Part shown: positions 42,732 to 50,637 of the stretch, one piece after another | How positions within the stretch are numbered: position 1 is the stretch's first letter | How the letters are laid out: every line of letters begins with the position of its first letter | Assembly: GCF_016862915.1 (NCBI RefSeq) | Contig: NZ_BONW01000001.1 | Coordinates: forward strand, 1-64,000 | Reading direction: 5' to 3' | DNA length: 64,000 bases | DNA from: Plantactinospora endophytica | GTDB taxonomy: Bacteria > Actinomycetota > Actinomycetes > Mycobacteriales > Micromonosporaceae | Notes under the pieces: model-generated | Databases searched by the model: none | What the model saw: the letters and a program-made list of their open reading frames with translations, nothing else | Told to the model about the DNA's origin: nothing | Program-made: the position numbers and the translations under genes

Positions 42732-44687
42732 TCACGCTGGCCTCCGGCTGGCCCAGCCGGGCAGCCCGTGGACCGTGCCGGCGCTGCCGTGCACCTCGGG
42801 GTGCACCAGGAAAGATGGCGACGCGGGTCGGCCGGCACCGGTTCGGGCCGGCGCATTGAGTTGCCGGAGGTAGCCGTGGATCTCCAGCAGCGACAGCACC
42901 GGGTCAAGATCGGCGGCGGTCGGAATCTGGCTCCGCACACCCCGGTACAGCTCTCGTTTCGTGAACGTGGTGGCGGCGGTGCGTTCGATCCAGGCCAGCA
43001 CGAGCCTGGCGTATCGGGTGCTCTTGTCGGTGCCCATGTCGTCGAAGGCGGCCAGGGCGTGCGCGGCGAAGTAGTCGCCGAGCAGGCCGGCCCGCTCGAC
43101 CGTCTCTGCCTGGATCGGCTTCCCCCATCCATCGCGTAGGTGCTCGGCGAGGTGAATGAGCCCGGCCAGCCGGACGACGGCCCCGGTGTACTTGCTGCCC
43201 CAGTCCACGAGGTGTCCCCAGGCACCACCGGGAGCAAGGCGCGGCTCTACCGCCCGTTCGATGTCCAACACCCGCTCGTTGGCCTCGGGGGTCAGCGGCA
43301 GCACGGCCGGGTCGGTCCACTCGGCGAGGGTCATCACCAGGGCGCCGAGGTTGGCCGTGTAAGCGCTGGCTACCTGCTCCGACACCGGATCGGCGCCGAT
43401 TTTCCGCCGACCAACGGTGTTCTCCGGCAGGCTGAACAGGATCCGCGCCAGGAGACCCTTACCGCGAAACCCCGGCATGTCCGCGATGTCGCGCAACACG
43501 TCGGGCTGAACGGCCAGACCGAGCGTGAGCGCCGGGTGCTCGACGTGTTCCGGCGAGCGGGAGCGCCGGTTGACCCGGAGCATGTCTCCGGCGTGGCCTT
43601 TCAGGAACACCTCTAGGTTGGGAGTGCCGGAGTAGCGGCCGGCGATGGTGGCGAAGATGCCGCCCTCCGGGGAGAGGACGGCCAGGCGTCCGCCCTGCTC
43701 GGCCAGCAAGGAAGCGGCTTCTTCGCTGGTCACATCATCGGCGACGAGTTGCGGCAGTACCGGGATGGTCACGGCGTCGGCGTTCATCGCGGCGGCGGTC
43801 GCTTCCGCCAACAGCGTGTCCCGCCCGGACTGGTCGGCGTTTGCTGCGGCGTTCGCGGCCTTCTCGGCTGCCTTGCCGGCGACGCGGGCAGCCAGCTCGG
43901 CTTCCACAATCGCGGGCTTGGTCCGCTCCACCAATGCCCTTTCGGCGGTTAGGAGCGGCCCGATCATCGCGGCGAACACGGCCGACTTTCGCGACCCCGG
44001 AGGCAGCACCACGACTGTGAACAGGTTCGTTGGTTCGCGCCATGAGCCGCGTACCTCTACCTCGGCGCGGCCTCCGGCGGCGGTGGACAGGGCGGCCAGG
44101 GCGATACAGCCGGCCAGGTCGACCGGAGTTTGGGTGAACTCGGCGACGCCGTACACCATGTTGGCGACCCACTCGGGCAGGACGTACCCGGGGAAGTCGG
44201 GGAGGTGCCGCCGGTTGCCGAGCGGAATGAGGGGTGACCACTGGGAACCTGCGGCGGCCTGGTCGAGGATGGCGCGGCCGGTCGCGACGATTTCGGCGAC
44301 GTCGGTGTCGGTGCCGGCCCGTTCGGCGATGTAGACGCCGAGGTCGGCAACCTGCCGGCGGCGGGCGTGGTCGGCAACGATCCGGGCGTAGTGGCTGGCG
44401 TTCGCGGCGGTCGGTACCGACTGAATCAGCGTGTGTAGGTAGGGCGCTCCGCCGACCTTGCCGAGGTCTCCGGAGTCGGCGAGGCGGGCGGCCAGGGCGA
44501 TCGGGTCGACCGGTTGGCCGGTGGCCTGCATGGCGCACAGCGCCTCCCACAACCGGCCGTGTACGGGTCGGTAGAAGTCGGCCGGTGCGAGCGTGCCGGC
44601 CAACTCGGCGACCACGTTCGGGGCGAGGAGCGCGGCGCCGATGACCGCCTGCTCGGCGTTCAGGTCATGCGCGGGTGCTCGGGTCAC
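42732..44687 (-). CDS. AICE replication protein: DnaB N-terminal domain plus DUF3987-type P-loop region
   Basis: 651 aa, GTG start. Residues 1-150 match the DnaB N-terminal helical domain (LNAEQAVIGAALLAP, ADFYRPVHGRLWEAL). Residues about 160-600 are DUF3987/YfjI-like, with a degenerate Walker A VVLPPGSRKSAV and an acidic Walker-B-like segment LAVLSPEGG. No zinc or RepSA/primase-polymerase motif is visible. In AICEs this position is taken by the replication initiator, so it probably initiates or primes extrachromosomal replication after excision. It is encoded upstream of xis-int on the same strand. Confidence 0.85.
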   Translation of the reverse strand: MTRAPAHDLNAEQAVIGAALLAPNVVAELAGTLAPADFYRPVHGRLWEALCAMQATGQPVDPIALAARLADSGDLGKVGGAPYLHTLIQSVPTAANASHYARIVADHARRRQVADLGVYIAERAGTDTDVAEIVATGRAILDQAAAGSQWSPLIPLGNRRHLPDFPGYVLPEWVANMVYGVAEFTQTPVDLAGCIALAALSTAAGGRAEVEVRGSWREPTNLFTVVVLPPGSRKSAVFAAMIGPLLTAERALVERTKPAIVEAELAARVAGKAAEKAANAAANADQSGRDTLLAEATAAAMNADAVTIPVLPQLVADDVTSEEAASLLAEQGGRLAVLSPEGGIFATIAGRYSGTPNLEVFLKGHAGDMLRVNRRSRSPEHVEHPALTLGLAVQPDVLRDIADMPGFRGKGLLARILFSLPENTVGRRKIGADPVSEQVASAYTANLGALVMTLAEWTDPAVLPLTPEANERVLDIERAVEPRLAPGGAWGHLVDWGSKYTGAVVRLAGLIHLAEHLRDGWGKPIQAETVERAGLLGDYFAAHALAAFDDMGTDKSTRYARLVLAWIERTAATTFTKRELYRGVRSQIPTAADLDPVLSLLEIHGYLRQLNAPARTGAGRPASPSFLVHPEVHGSAGTVHGLPGWASRRPA

Positions 44688-44723
44688 GATGAGGCTTCTC
44701 CCTTCTGGCGGGCGGCGGATTGG

Positions 44724-45014
44724 TCAGGCGGCGTGGCGTGGTCGTGGTCGGCCGGCGAGAGCTGCGCGGGTGACGACCTGGCGGAGGTCGGTGAGCAGGC
44801 TGGCGAGTTGCCGGCGGGCGGCGGGTTCGGTGGCGGCCAGGGCGACGCGTACGCGGATCTCGGCGTGTTCGCGGCCGGTGTCGGTGCGGACGCGGGTGAG
44901 GACGGCGCGGCCGTGTCCGGGGAGGTCGACCAGGAGGGGCGCCGAGCGGTGTTCGCCGAGGTTGCAGCGGTGGTCACGGGTGCACCAGTCGGTGTGTGGC
45001 AGGTGCTGGTTCAT
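44724..45014 (-). CDS. Small conserved AICE protein with paired Cys
   Basis: 96 aa from the ATG at 45014 (MNQHLPHTDWCTRDHRCNLG). The N-terminal CTRDHRC and HRSAPL motif recurs in small AICE and phage-like proteins of actinomycetes; function unknown to me. The C-terminal half is a predicted strand-helix unit. The start overlaps the preceding gene's stop (ATGA), so it belongs to the replication operon. Confidence 0.75.
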   Translation of the reverse strand: MNQHLPHTDWCTRDHRCNLGEHRSAPLLVDLPGHGRAVLTRVRTDTGREHAEIRVRVALAATEPAARRQLASLLTDLRQVVTRAALAGRPRPRHAA

Positions 45015-45247
45015 CGGGTGCCGTTCCGGTGTTCGCGGCGGATCTCGTTCCAGATGTGCCGGCCGATGCGGATGCGGCGGCCGGTGCCGTCGCAGCGGTT
45101 GCAGTGCCGGTAGGTGCGTCCTCGGCCGTTGCCGTGGCAGCGTCGGCATGCTCCGAACGGCGAGACGGCGCAGACTCCGAGGTAACCAAGCGTTATCAGG
45201 GTGAAGATCGGGCAGAGCAGGCTAGCGATGATCGCAGACGCGTCCAC
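45011..45247 (-). CDS. Small membrane protein with DnaJ-like CxxCxGxG motifs
   Basis: 78 aa, GTG start. One hydrophobic segment (ASLLCPIFTLITLGYLGVCA, about 8-27) is followed by CRRCHGNGRGR and CNRCDGTGRRIRIG, two CxxCxGxG zinc motifs like the DnaJ cysteine-rich region. The tail is basic. Probably a membrane-tethered accessory of transfer or replication. Coupled to the downstream gene by a 4-base overlap. Confidence 0.78.
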   Translation of the reverse strand: MDASAIIASLLCPIFTLITLGYLGVCAVSPFGACRRCHGNGRGRTYRHCNRCDGTGRRIRIGRHIWNEIRREHRNGTR

Positions 45248-45288
45248 GGGTGCCTCCAGGGCCGGTTTTCGAGCGTGTGGGGCTGAGG

Positions 45289-45377
45289 CCGCTAGATCGC
45301 TAGCGTCCTGGCAGGGGTTCAGATCAAGGGCTAGCGGTGCCGCTAGGTCTAGCTGTGCCGGGGGCTAGACCTAGCGG
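45289..45377. repeat. CTAG-rich repeat cluster beside the translocase gene (possible clt)
   Basis: In 89 bp the heptamer CCGCTAG/CTAGCGG occurs four times (45289, 45331, 45340, 45371) plus a CGCTAGCG palindrome (45298-45305). The last two form part of a perfect 14-bp inverted repeat (45340-45353 with 45364-45377, spacer 10). CTAG is rare in such DNA. Streptomyces plasmids carry the TraB recognition repeats (clt) next to the 3' end of traB, exactly this position. A rho-independent terminator is the alternative reading for the 14-bp stem. Confidence 0.65.
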
Positions 45378-45388
45378 CCCGCGCCGGA

Positions 45389-47590
45389 CTATCCGGCCTT
45401 GCGTCGCCGATTACGTTCGGTCACGGCGTTGGTGATGTCGTCGCGGTGGATGCCCTTGCGGTTGGCGCCTTTGCCGGTGGTCGGGTCGGTGCCCCAGACC
45501 TGTCGGCCGACGGGGATGCGGTGCGGCTTGAGTGCCGCCGCGAGTTGGGCGGGTTCCCATCCGCCATAGACGTCGGGGCGCAGCTCGGCCAGGCGGGCGA
45601 CGACGGTCTCTGACCACACTTTCGGTTCGGTGGCCGATACGACGGTGAGGATGTCGTCGAGCAGGATGTCACCGGCGCTGGTTGTCTGCTCCGGGGCCTG
45701 GCCGATGGCGTGCCCGGTCAGGGTGCCCGCCTTCTGCCGCAGCGCCAGGGCGCGGGCCACGACGGTTTCCACGTGCGCGGTCTTCGCGAAGTTGGTCCGT
45801 ACGGTCACCGCTTCTTCCACGGCGCCGGAGTCGTCGGCGCCGAGCAGAATCCCGACCCCCTTGTGGGCGCGCTGGAAGCGGGAGGAGTCGTAGCCAGCCG
45901 GGTACGAACCTGCGCCCAACACCGCCTCGGAGGACTGCCACGTCATGGTCTTGAGCGCGAACCGGGTACCGATGTTGTCGCGCAGATCGGTCGGTACGGC
46001 CTTGCCGTCCGGCTTCTGCGTCGCGAGCAGGATCATGATCCCGACCGACGGGCCGACCTTGCACAGCTCGGTCAGCAGCGACACGATCTCATCCCCGTGT
46101 ACGGGGTGGCCGGAGTAGCGCTGGAATTCGTCAATCGCGACGAGGACCGGCCACAGCTTGAGTGACCGCTTCTCGGCAATCTCTCGGGTCACCTTCGACT
46201 CTGGGCACAGGTCCGGCGGCAGCGTGGAGATGGTGTCGTAGCGCCGGTTCATGTCCACCACCAGTGCCCGGAGGTCTTCCACCAGGGCTTCCACGATCTC
46301 GTCCCGGACGCCGTAGCCGGCACGGTGGGCGATCCGCTCGAATGCCCGCCAGTCCTGGCCTCCCTTGCCGTCGTAGACGTGCAGTTCCACGATCGGGTCC
46401 AGGGCAGCGGCCAGCACGGGCAGACGGGCCGCGAACGTCTTGCCCATGCGCGGGATCGCGCCAACGAGCAGCGACGTGAACATGAGCAGCAACGGGATCG
46501 GCCGTCCGCGCTGGTCCTGGCCGAACGGGAAGGGGGCGAAGATGTCCACGCTCCCCCGGTCGATCAGCGGCCACAGCCCGGACGGCTTTGCGTACGGGTC
46601 CTCGTCCGCCACCCACAGGGACAGTCGGCGGGCGGAGCCGGAGGTGCCGCGTACCCGCTCCGGCCACACCTGTACCTCGTCCAGGTCGAGGCCGGCGGCC
46701 AGCTCGGTCCGCCTCTTGATCGCCTTGTCGGCGGTGGTGGTGTACGGCAGGTCGACCACGGCCCGCCAGCCGGGACCGTCGCGCATGATCGGCATCGGGA
46801 AGGTGATCGGGTCATCGACCTTGCACAGGCCGGCGGCCAGGAACGCCCGCGTCACGACGTCGGCCGACAGCTTCCGGGCGCGTGGGGTTACGGCGGCCAC
46901 GTCCAGCAGCGGCTTGTCCTTCGGGGTGCCCGCCAGGCCGAGCAGGGCTACCGCTCCGGCGAGGATGGCCCAGCGTTGCCATGAACCGGCCAGGGCCATC
47001 AGCACCGCGACCGTCGGTACGCCGAGCAATAGCACGGCCGTGACGACGATGCCGCGCCAGCGCACCCGCGCATCCCGCTGCCGGGACAGCTTCAGGTACA
47101 GCTCGGCGTCTTCGCGGCGGACGGCGGCCAGCCGGACCGGGATGCCTTCGGCGTCGGACACCCATCGGACGGTGGCGCCCAGGACGCGGGCTACGCCGAA
47201 CGGTGCCCGCCACGCCAGCCGGAGCGTGTACTTCGGTGACCGGGTGAGGTGGTAGAGGCTGACGTGGGTGTAGTGCGAGAACGCCCACCGGCCAGCCGTG
47301 ACCAAATCGACCCGAGACCGTAGCCACGCGGGGACGATCGGGCGGCGGGTCGCGGTCTTGCCTGCCAGCACCGACGCGAACGCCGACGGTGCTGGTACGT
47401 GTGGCGGGTCGACCGGTGGCGGGGTGTCGGCCTCCTGGTCGTCGGCTTCGTCGTCAAGGTCGACCGTGAACGACTTCACGCTGTCGGTGGGCTTGCGGCG
47501 GCGGGCGGCCAGGTCGACGACCTCTGCATCGGCGGACAGGTCCGCTTCGGCGGCCGTCCAGTCGAACCGATCATCGTTGGGGGAGGTCAT
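45389..47590 (-). CDS. FtsK/SpoIIIE-type conjugative DNA translocase (TraB-like)
   Basis: 733 aa; ATG at 47590 with GGAGGA upstream. An acidic N-terminus is followed by two membrane helices at about 180-225 (GIVVTAVLLLGVPTVAVLMA and WAILAGAVALLGLAG). The motor domain has Walker A GAIPRMGKTFA (about 390), Walker B VLVAIDEFQ, and LLATQKPDGKAVPTDLRDNI. A winged-helix region ends the protein (LRPDVYGGWEPAQLAAAL). TraB-class pumps move double-stranded DNA between mycelial cells as hexamers after recognising clt. The CTAG cluster lies directly behind its stop codon. Confidence 0.94.
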   Translation of the reverse strand: MTSPNDDRFDWTAAEADLSADAEVVDLAARRRKPTDSVKSFTVDLDDEADDQEADTPPPVDPPHVPAPSAFASVLAGKTATRRPIVPAWLRSRVDLVTAGRWAFSHYTHVSLYHLTRSPKYTLRLAWRAPFGVARVLGATVRWVSDAEGIPVRLAAVRREDAELYLKLSRQRDARVRWRGIVVTAVLLLGVPTVAVLMALAGSWQRWAILAGAVALLGLAGTPKDKPLLDVAAVTPRARKLSADVVTRAFLAAGLCKVDDPITFPMPIMRDGPGWRAVVDLPYTTTADKAIKRRTELAAGLDLDEVQVWPERVRGTSGSARRLSLWVADEDPYAKPSGLWPLIDRGSVDIFAPFPFGQDQRGRPIPLLLMFTSLLVGAIPRMGKTFAARLPVLAAALDPIVELHVYDGKGGQDWRAFERIAHRAGYGVRDEIVEALVEDLRALVVDMNRRYDTISTLPPDLCPESKVTREIAEKRSLKLWPVLVAIDEFQRYSGHPVHGDEIVSLLTELCKVGPSVGIMILLATQKPDGKAVPTDLRDNIGTRFALKTMTWQSSEAVLGAGSYPAGYDSSRFQRAHKGVGILLGADDSGAVEEAVTVRTNFAKTAHVETVVARALALRQKAGTLTGHAIGQAPEQTTSAGDILLDDILTVVSATEPKVWSETVVARLAELRPDVYGGWEPAQLAAALKPHRIPVGRQVWGTDPTTGKGANRKGIHRDDITNAVTERNRRRKAG

Positions 47591-47688
47591 GATTGGTGTT
47601 CCTCCATCAGGGGTTTGGTGATCTCAGATGGCAGGGCCGGCGGCGCGGCGAAGGTTTGCGAGGCCAGAGGCCGCGCCGCCGGGCGAAG

Positions 47689-48501
47689 TCAGGACCCGTC
47701 GCGGGTGTGCAGCAGGTGGGCCAGGGCAGCGCCCATGCCGAGCACCGCGACCGGCAGGCAGGCAACGAGGGTCGTGATCCACCACGGGGCCGACGTCACC
47801 CCGGCAGACTCCATCAGGTGGTACGCCACCTGCCCGGCCGCGCCGAGCAGCAGCGACCCGATCGCCGACCAGGCCGCGAACCGGCGTGCCCGGCGAGGTA
47901 CGCCGTCACCGGACAGCCACGCCCGCAGCGCGTAGGCGGCATAGGCTTCGACACCGACCGGCAGGGTGATCGCGGTGTTCAGGGAGAAGCTGTCCCAGAT
48001 CCCCGGCAGCGGGTGAACCACCCCGAACCCGGTGAGTTCACCGAGTCCGACCCACCCCGACCAGATGGCGACGAACGCGGGAGCGGCCAAAAGCAGCAAC
48101 ACCCATGACCGCATCGGCTTCCGCACAGCCGAAACCGGGCCGGTGGTGATCGTGGAACTCGGGTGTCCGACCACCGCGACCGGCGTAGACACCTCCGGGC
48201 CGGTGACCGGCTCGGCGAGGGAAGATGACGGTTCAGGTTCGGTCGTTGGCTCGGCCGGGACCGGCTCGGTTGCCGGACCCGGCGGGGTGTCCACCGGGGC
48301 CGCAGCAGGTGGGGCGGTGGGGGTGAATTCGGCGGTGGCGAGGGCTTCCCGTAGCGCGGTCGCCTTCGGTGAACCCACCCGCAGCTCCCGCATCAGCAGG
48401 TTCCGGGACGGGACTCGGCCGAGCTTGTCGGCCAGGGCACGGGCGGCGGGGATCAGGTCTTCGACGGCCCGGGGGTAGGCGCTCATGGACGGCGTGGTCA
48501 T
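47689..48501 (-). CDS. DUF2637-like membrane protein (putative spread/transfer protein)
   Basis: 270 aa from the ATG at 48501, sharing one base with the upstream stop (TGATG). An N-terminal HTH-like region (ALADKLGRVPSRNLLMREL) and a Pro/Glu/Thr-rich linker precede four membrane helices (WVLLLLAAPAFVAIWSGWVG to LPVAVLGMGAALAHLL), the DUF2637 pattern. Such proteins accompany traB in AICEs and may, like Spd proteins, help intramycelial spread. 98 bp separate it from the translocase gene. Confidence 0.85.
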   Translation of the reverse strand: MTTPSMSAYPRAVEDLIPAARALADKLGRVPSRNLLMRELRVGSPKATALREALATAEFTPTAPPAAAPVDTPPGPATEPVPAEPTTEPEPSSSLAEPVTGPEVSTPVAVVGHPSSTITTGPVSAVRKPMRSWVLLLLAAPAFVAIWSGWVGLGELTGFGVVHPLPGIWDSFSLNTAITLPVGVEAYAAYALRAWLSGDGVPRRARRFAAWSAIGSLLLGAAGQVAYHLMESAGVTSAPWWITTLVACLPVAVLGMGAALAHLLHTRDGS

Positions 48502-48752
48502 CAGGCCACCGCCTTCCACACGCGCGGCGACTCGGGCAGCAGCTCGCCCAGGGCGGCGGCCTCCCGCATCACCCGCTGCTCGGCCCGCCGGATCCGGCGC
48601 CGGTCCAGCGGCGACGGGCCACCGTCGGCGTTGAGCGCGGTGATCTCCGCGTCCAACAGTGCCAACTCAGCCTCGATCAACGGCCATTCACGGTCGATCG
48701 CGGCCAGGTCTTGGGATGTCGGGTCGTCATCGACGGACAGATGGGGGTGCAC
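48501..48752 (-). CDS. DUF6284-like small helical protein
   Basis: 83 aa, GTG start. The acidic helical pattern DLAAIDREWPLIEAELALLD with RRIRRAEQRVMREAAAL fits the DUF6284 family found in actinobacterial mobile elements. No function is established. It is first in the leftward transfer operon, directly downstream of the triple operator region. Confidence 0.8.
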   Translation of the reverse strand: MHPHLSVDDDPTSQDLAAIDREWPLIEAELALLDAEITALNADGGPSPLDRRRIRRAEQRVMREAAALGELLPESPRVWKAVA

Positions 48753-48781
48753 GCGAACTCCCTGCCTCTAGGAGCGGAAGC

Positions 48782-48862
48782 AACTGGCTTGAGCCAGTTG
48801 ACTGGCTTGAGCCAGTGTGGGAGGCGTGACGGACATCTGTCAAGAGGTGGCTTGAGCCAGTT
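48782..48862. promoter_or_regulatory. Three palindromic operators and promoter controlling the transfer operon
   Basis: ACTGGCTTGAGCCAGT-type palindromes occur at 48782-48799 (8-bp arms, perfect), 48801-48816 and 48848-48862 (left arm degenerate). On the minus strand TTGACA (48843-48838) with CACACT (48819-48814, spacer 18) could be the transfer-operon promoter, its -10 overlapping operator 2. The divergent GntR gene starts 50 bases beyond operator 3. This is the usual layout for KorSA/Pra-type repressors. Confidence 0.78.
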
Positions 48863-48911
48863 GCGGTAGGCTGGTCGACGGCAGGGACCACCGACCCCAG
48901 GCAGGCAAACC

Positions 48912-49694
48912 ATGGACGATCAAGCCGGCACAGACAGGCGTCCCCCGAGCCGACGCATCGCCGATGACCTGCGCACGAGCATTCAATCTGACGAGTTGGC
49001 GCCCGGGGCCAAGCTGCCGTCAGAGCGAGAGCTTGCCGCCCAGTACGGGACGGCCCGCAACACCGCCAGGGAAGCAATCAGCATCCTGCAAGGGGAGGGC
49101 TTGGTCGTTGCGCAGCACGGGCGCGGCGTCTTTGTCCGCCCACGGACGCCCCTGATGCGGCTCGGCGCCAACCGGTATTCGCGGCGCCTGCGCAGTGAGA
49201 CCGGGCTATCGCCGTTCCGCATCGAAGTCACGAAACAGGGCCGGACACCGAAGACCGAGTGCCGGTCCGTCACCCGGGACAAGCCACCGGCAGACGTTGC
49301 CGATCGGCTCGGGCTCGACCCGAACACCGCGACAGTCATCCGCCGCGAGAACTGGTACTTCGCTGACGACGAGCCCGTACAGGTGGGCGTGACCTACATT
49401 CCCGTCGATGTGGCCGGTGACTCGCCGCTCGCCTCAGAGCGGACTCTCGGCAAAGGCAGCATCTACGCGAGGTTCGAAGACCTCGGCTACCGGATCACAC
49501 GCATCCGGGAAGAGATCTCGGCCCGGATGCCGTACCACGAGGAATTCACCGGCTTGAGCATGCCGCCCGGCGTACCGGTCATCGAGGTGCTGCACACCAG
49601 CTTTGACGATAAACACAAGCCCTTCGAGGTCACCCGCTTCGTCATGCGTGGTGATCTGAACGGACTGGACTACGAAATGCCCGTCGAGGACTGA
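48912..49694 (+). CDS. GntR-family (HutC subgroup) transfer repressor
   Basis: 260 aa. Winged HTH at about 12-75 (RRIADDLRTSIQSDELAPGA, LPSERELAAQYGTARNTARE, QHGRGVFV) and a UTRA ligand domain at about 85-258 (PFRIEV, RENWYFADDEPVQVGVTYIP, VLHTSFDDKHKPFEVTRFVM). Such regulators repress transfer genes in AICEs and Streptomyces plasmids. Divergent from the transfer operon over the triple palindrome, its presumed target. UTRA proteins usually bind a small molecule, so transfer may be ligand-induced. The EamA gene follows 13 bases downstream. Confidence 0.92.
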   Translation: MDDQAGTDRRPPSRRIADDLRTSIQSDELAPGAKLPSERELAAQYGTARNTAREAISILQGEGLVVAQHGRGVFVRPRTPLMRLGANRYSRRLRSETGLSPFRIEVTKQGRTPKTECRSVTRDKPPADVADRLGLDPNTATVIRRENWYFADDEPVQVGVTYIPVDVAGDSPLASERTLGKGSIYARFEDLGYRITRIREEISARMPYHEEFTGLSMPPGVPVIEVLHTSFDDKHKPFEVTRFVMRGDLNGLDYEMPVED

Positions 49695-49707
49695 CGAAAG
49701 GTGCCAG

Positions 49708-50637
49708 ATGAGTCGCGGCAGTCTGGTTCGGCTGTTGATGCTCGCACTTCTATGGGGGTCCGGATTCCTCTGGATCAAGCTGGCACTACGCGGCTTCTCC
49801 CCGGTCCAGATCGTCCTTGTCCGTCTCGCCCTCGGCGCACTGGTACTCGTCCCCATAGCACTTCATCGGGGCCTACGGTTTCCCACTGACCGCAGGACAT
49901 GGGGACACCTGTTCGTTGCGGCGCTGGTTGCCAACGCCATCCCCTACACCCTATTCGCAGTTGGTGAACGCACCGTTGATTCAAACGTGGCTGGAGTCAT
50001 CAACGCGACCACACCACTATGGACAGCGTTGTTCGCCTTTGGGGTCGGGACCGATCGCACCGCTACATGGTCGCGCGGCCTGGGTTTGACCCTCGGCTTC
50101 GTCGGCACTGTGCTCATCTTCACGCCATGGGAGTCGGCCAACGAAATAGCCAGTTGGGGAGGAGTCGCCATCCTAATCGCTTCTGCCAGCTACGGCATCT
50201 CCTACGTCTACATGGGCCGGTTCCTGGCGAACCGGGGAACCTCTCCGATCATGTTGTCCGCCACACAGCTCGCAGCCGGAACCCTGCTGATGGTCCTAGC
50301 GCTGCCGCTCGGCGGGTTCACCGCACCACAATGGCGCCTTGACGCTTTGGCCAGCCTGGTCATTCTCGGCATCCTCGGCACCGGCGTCGCCTACGTGCTC
50401 AACTATCGACTCATCGGCGATGAAGGGCCAACTCTCGCCTCCATCACCACCTATCTCCTACCAGTGGTTGCCGTCATCCTCGGAGCCCTGGTCGTCGCCG
50501 AACCAGTCACAGCTCCCATGATCGGCGGAATGCTTCTTGTTCTCGGAGGCGTCGCCCTTGTGCAGCGCCGCACCCCGAAATCCACCACCAAGGCCACCGC
50601 CCCGATACGGACTGAGACGGTGCACGATGCTCGGTGA
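49708..50637 (+). CDS. EamA/DMT-family transporter carried by the AICE
   Basis: 309 aa; ATG at 49708 with GAAAGG 7 bases upstream. Ten hydrophobic segments in two EamA repeats (LLMLALLWGSGFLWIKLALR; TYLLPVVAVILGALVVAEP). Same family as the chromosomal copy at 23541 but clearly distinct. It is sandwiched between, and overlaps or nearly touches, two regulators with the same sensor domain. It may export the molecule those sensors bind. That coupling is inference; the substrate is unknown. Confidence 0.92.
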   Translation: MSRGSLVRLLMLALLWGSGFLWIKLALRGFSPVQIVLVRLALGALVLVPIALHRGLRFPTDRRTWGHLFVAALVANAIPYTLFAVGERTVDSNVAGVINATTPLWTALFAFGVGTDRTATWSRGLGLTLGFVGTVLIFTPWESANEIASWGGVAILIASASYGISYVYMGRFLANRGTSPIMLSATQLAAGTLLMVLALPLGGFTAPQWRLDALASLVILGILGTGVAYVLNYRLIGDEGPTLASITTYLLPVVAVILGALVVAEPVTAPMIGGMLLVLGGVALVQRRTPKSTTKATAPIRTETVHDAR

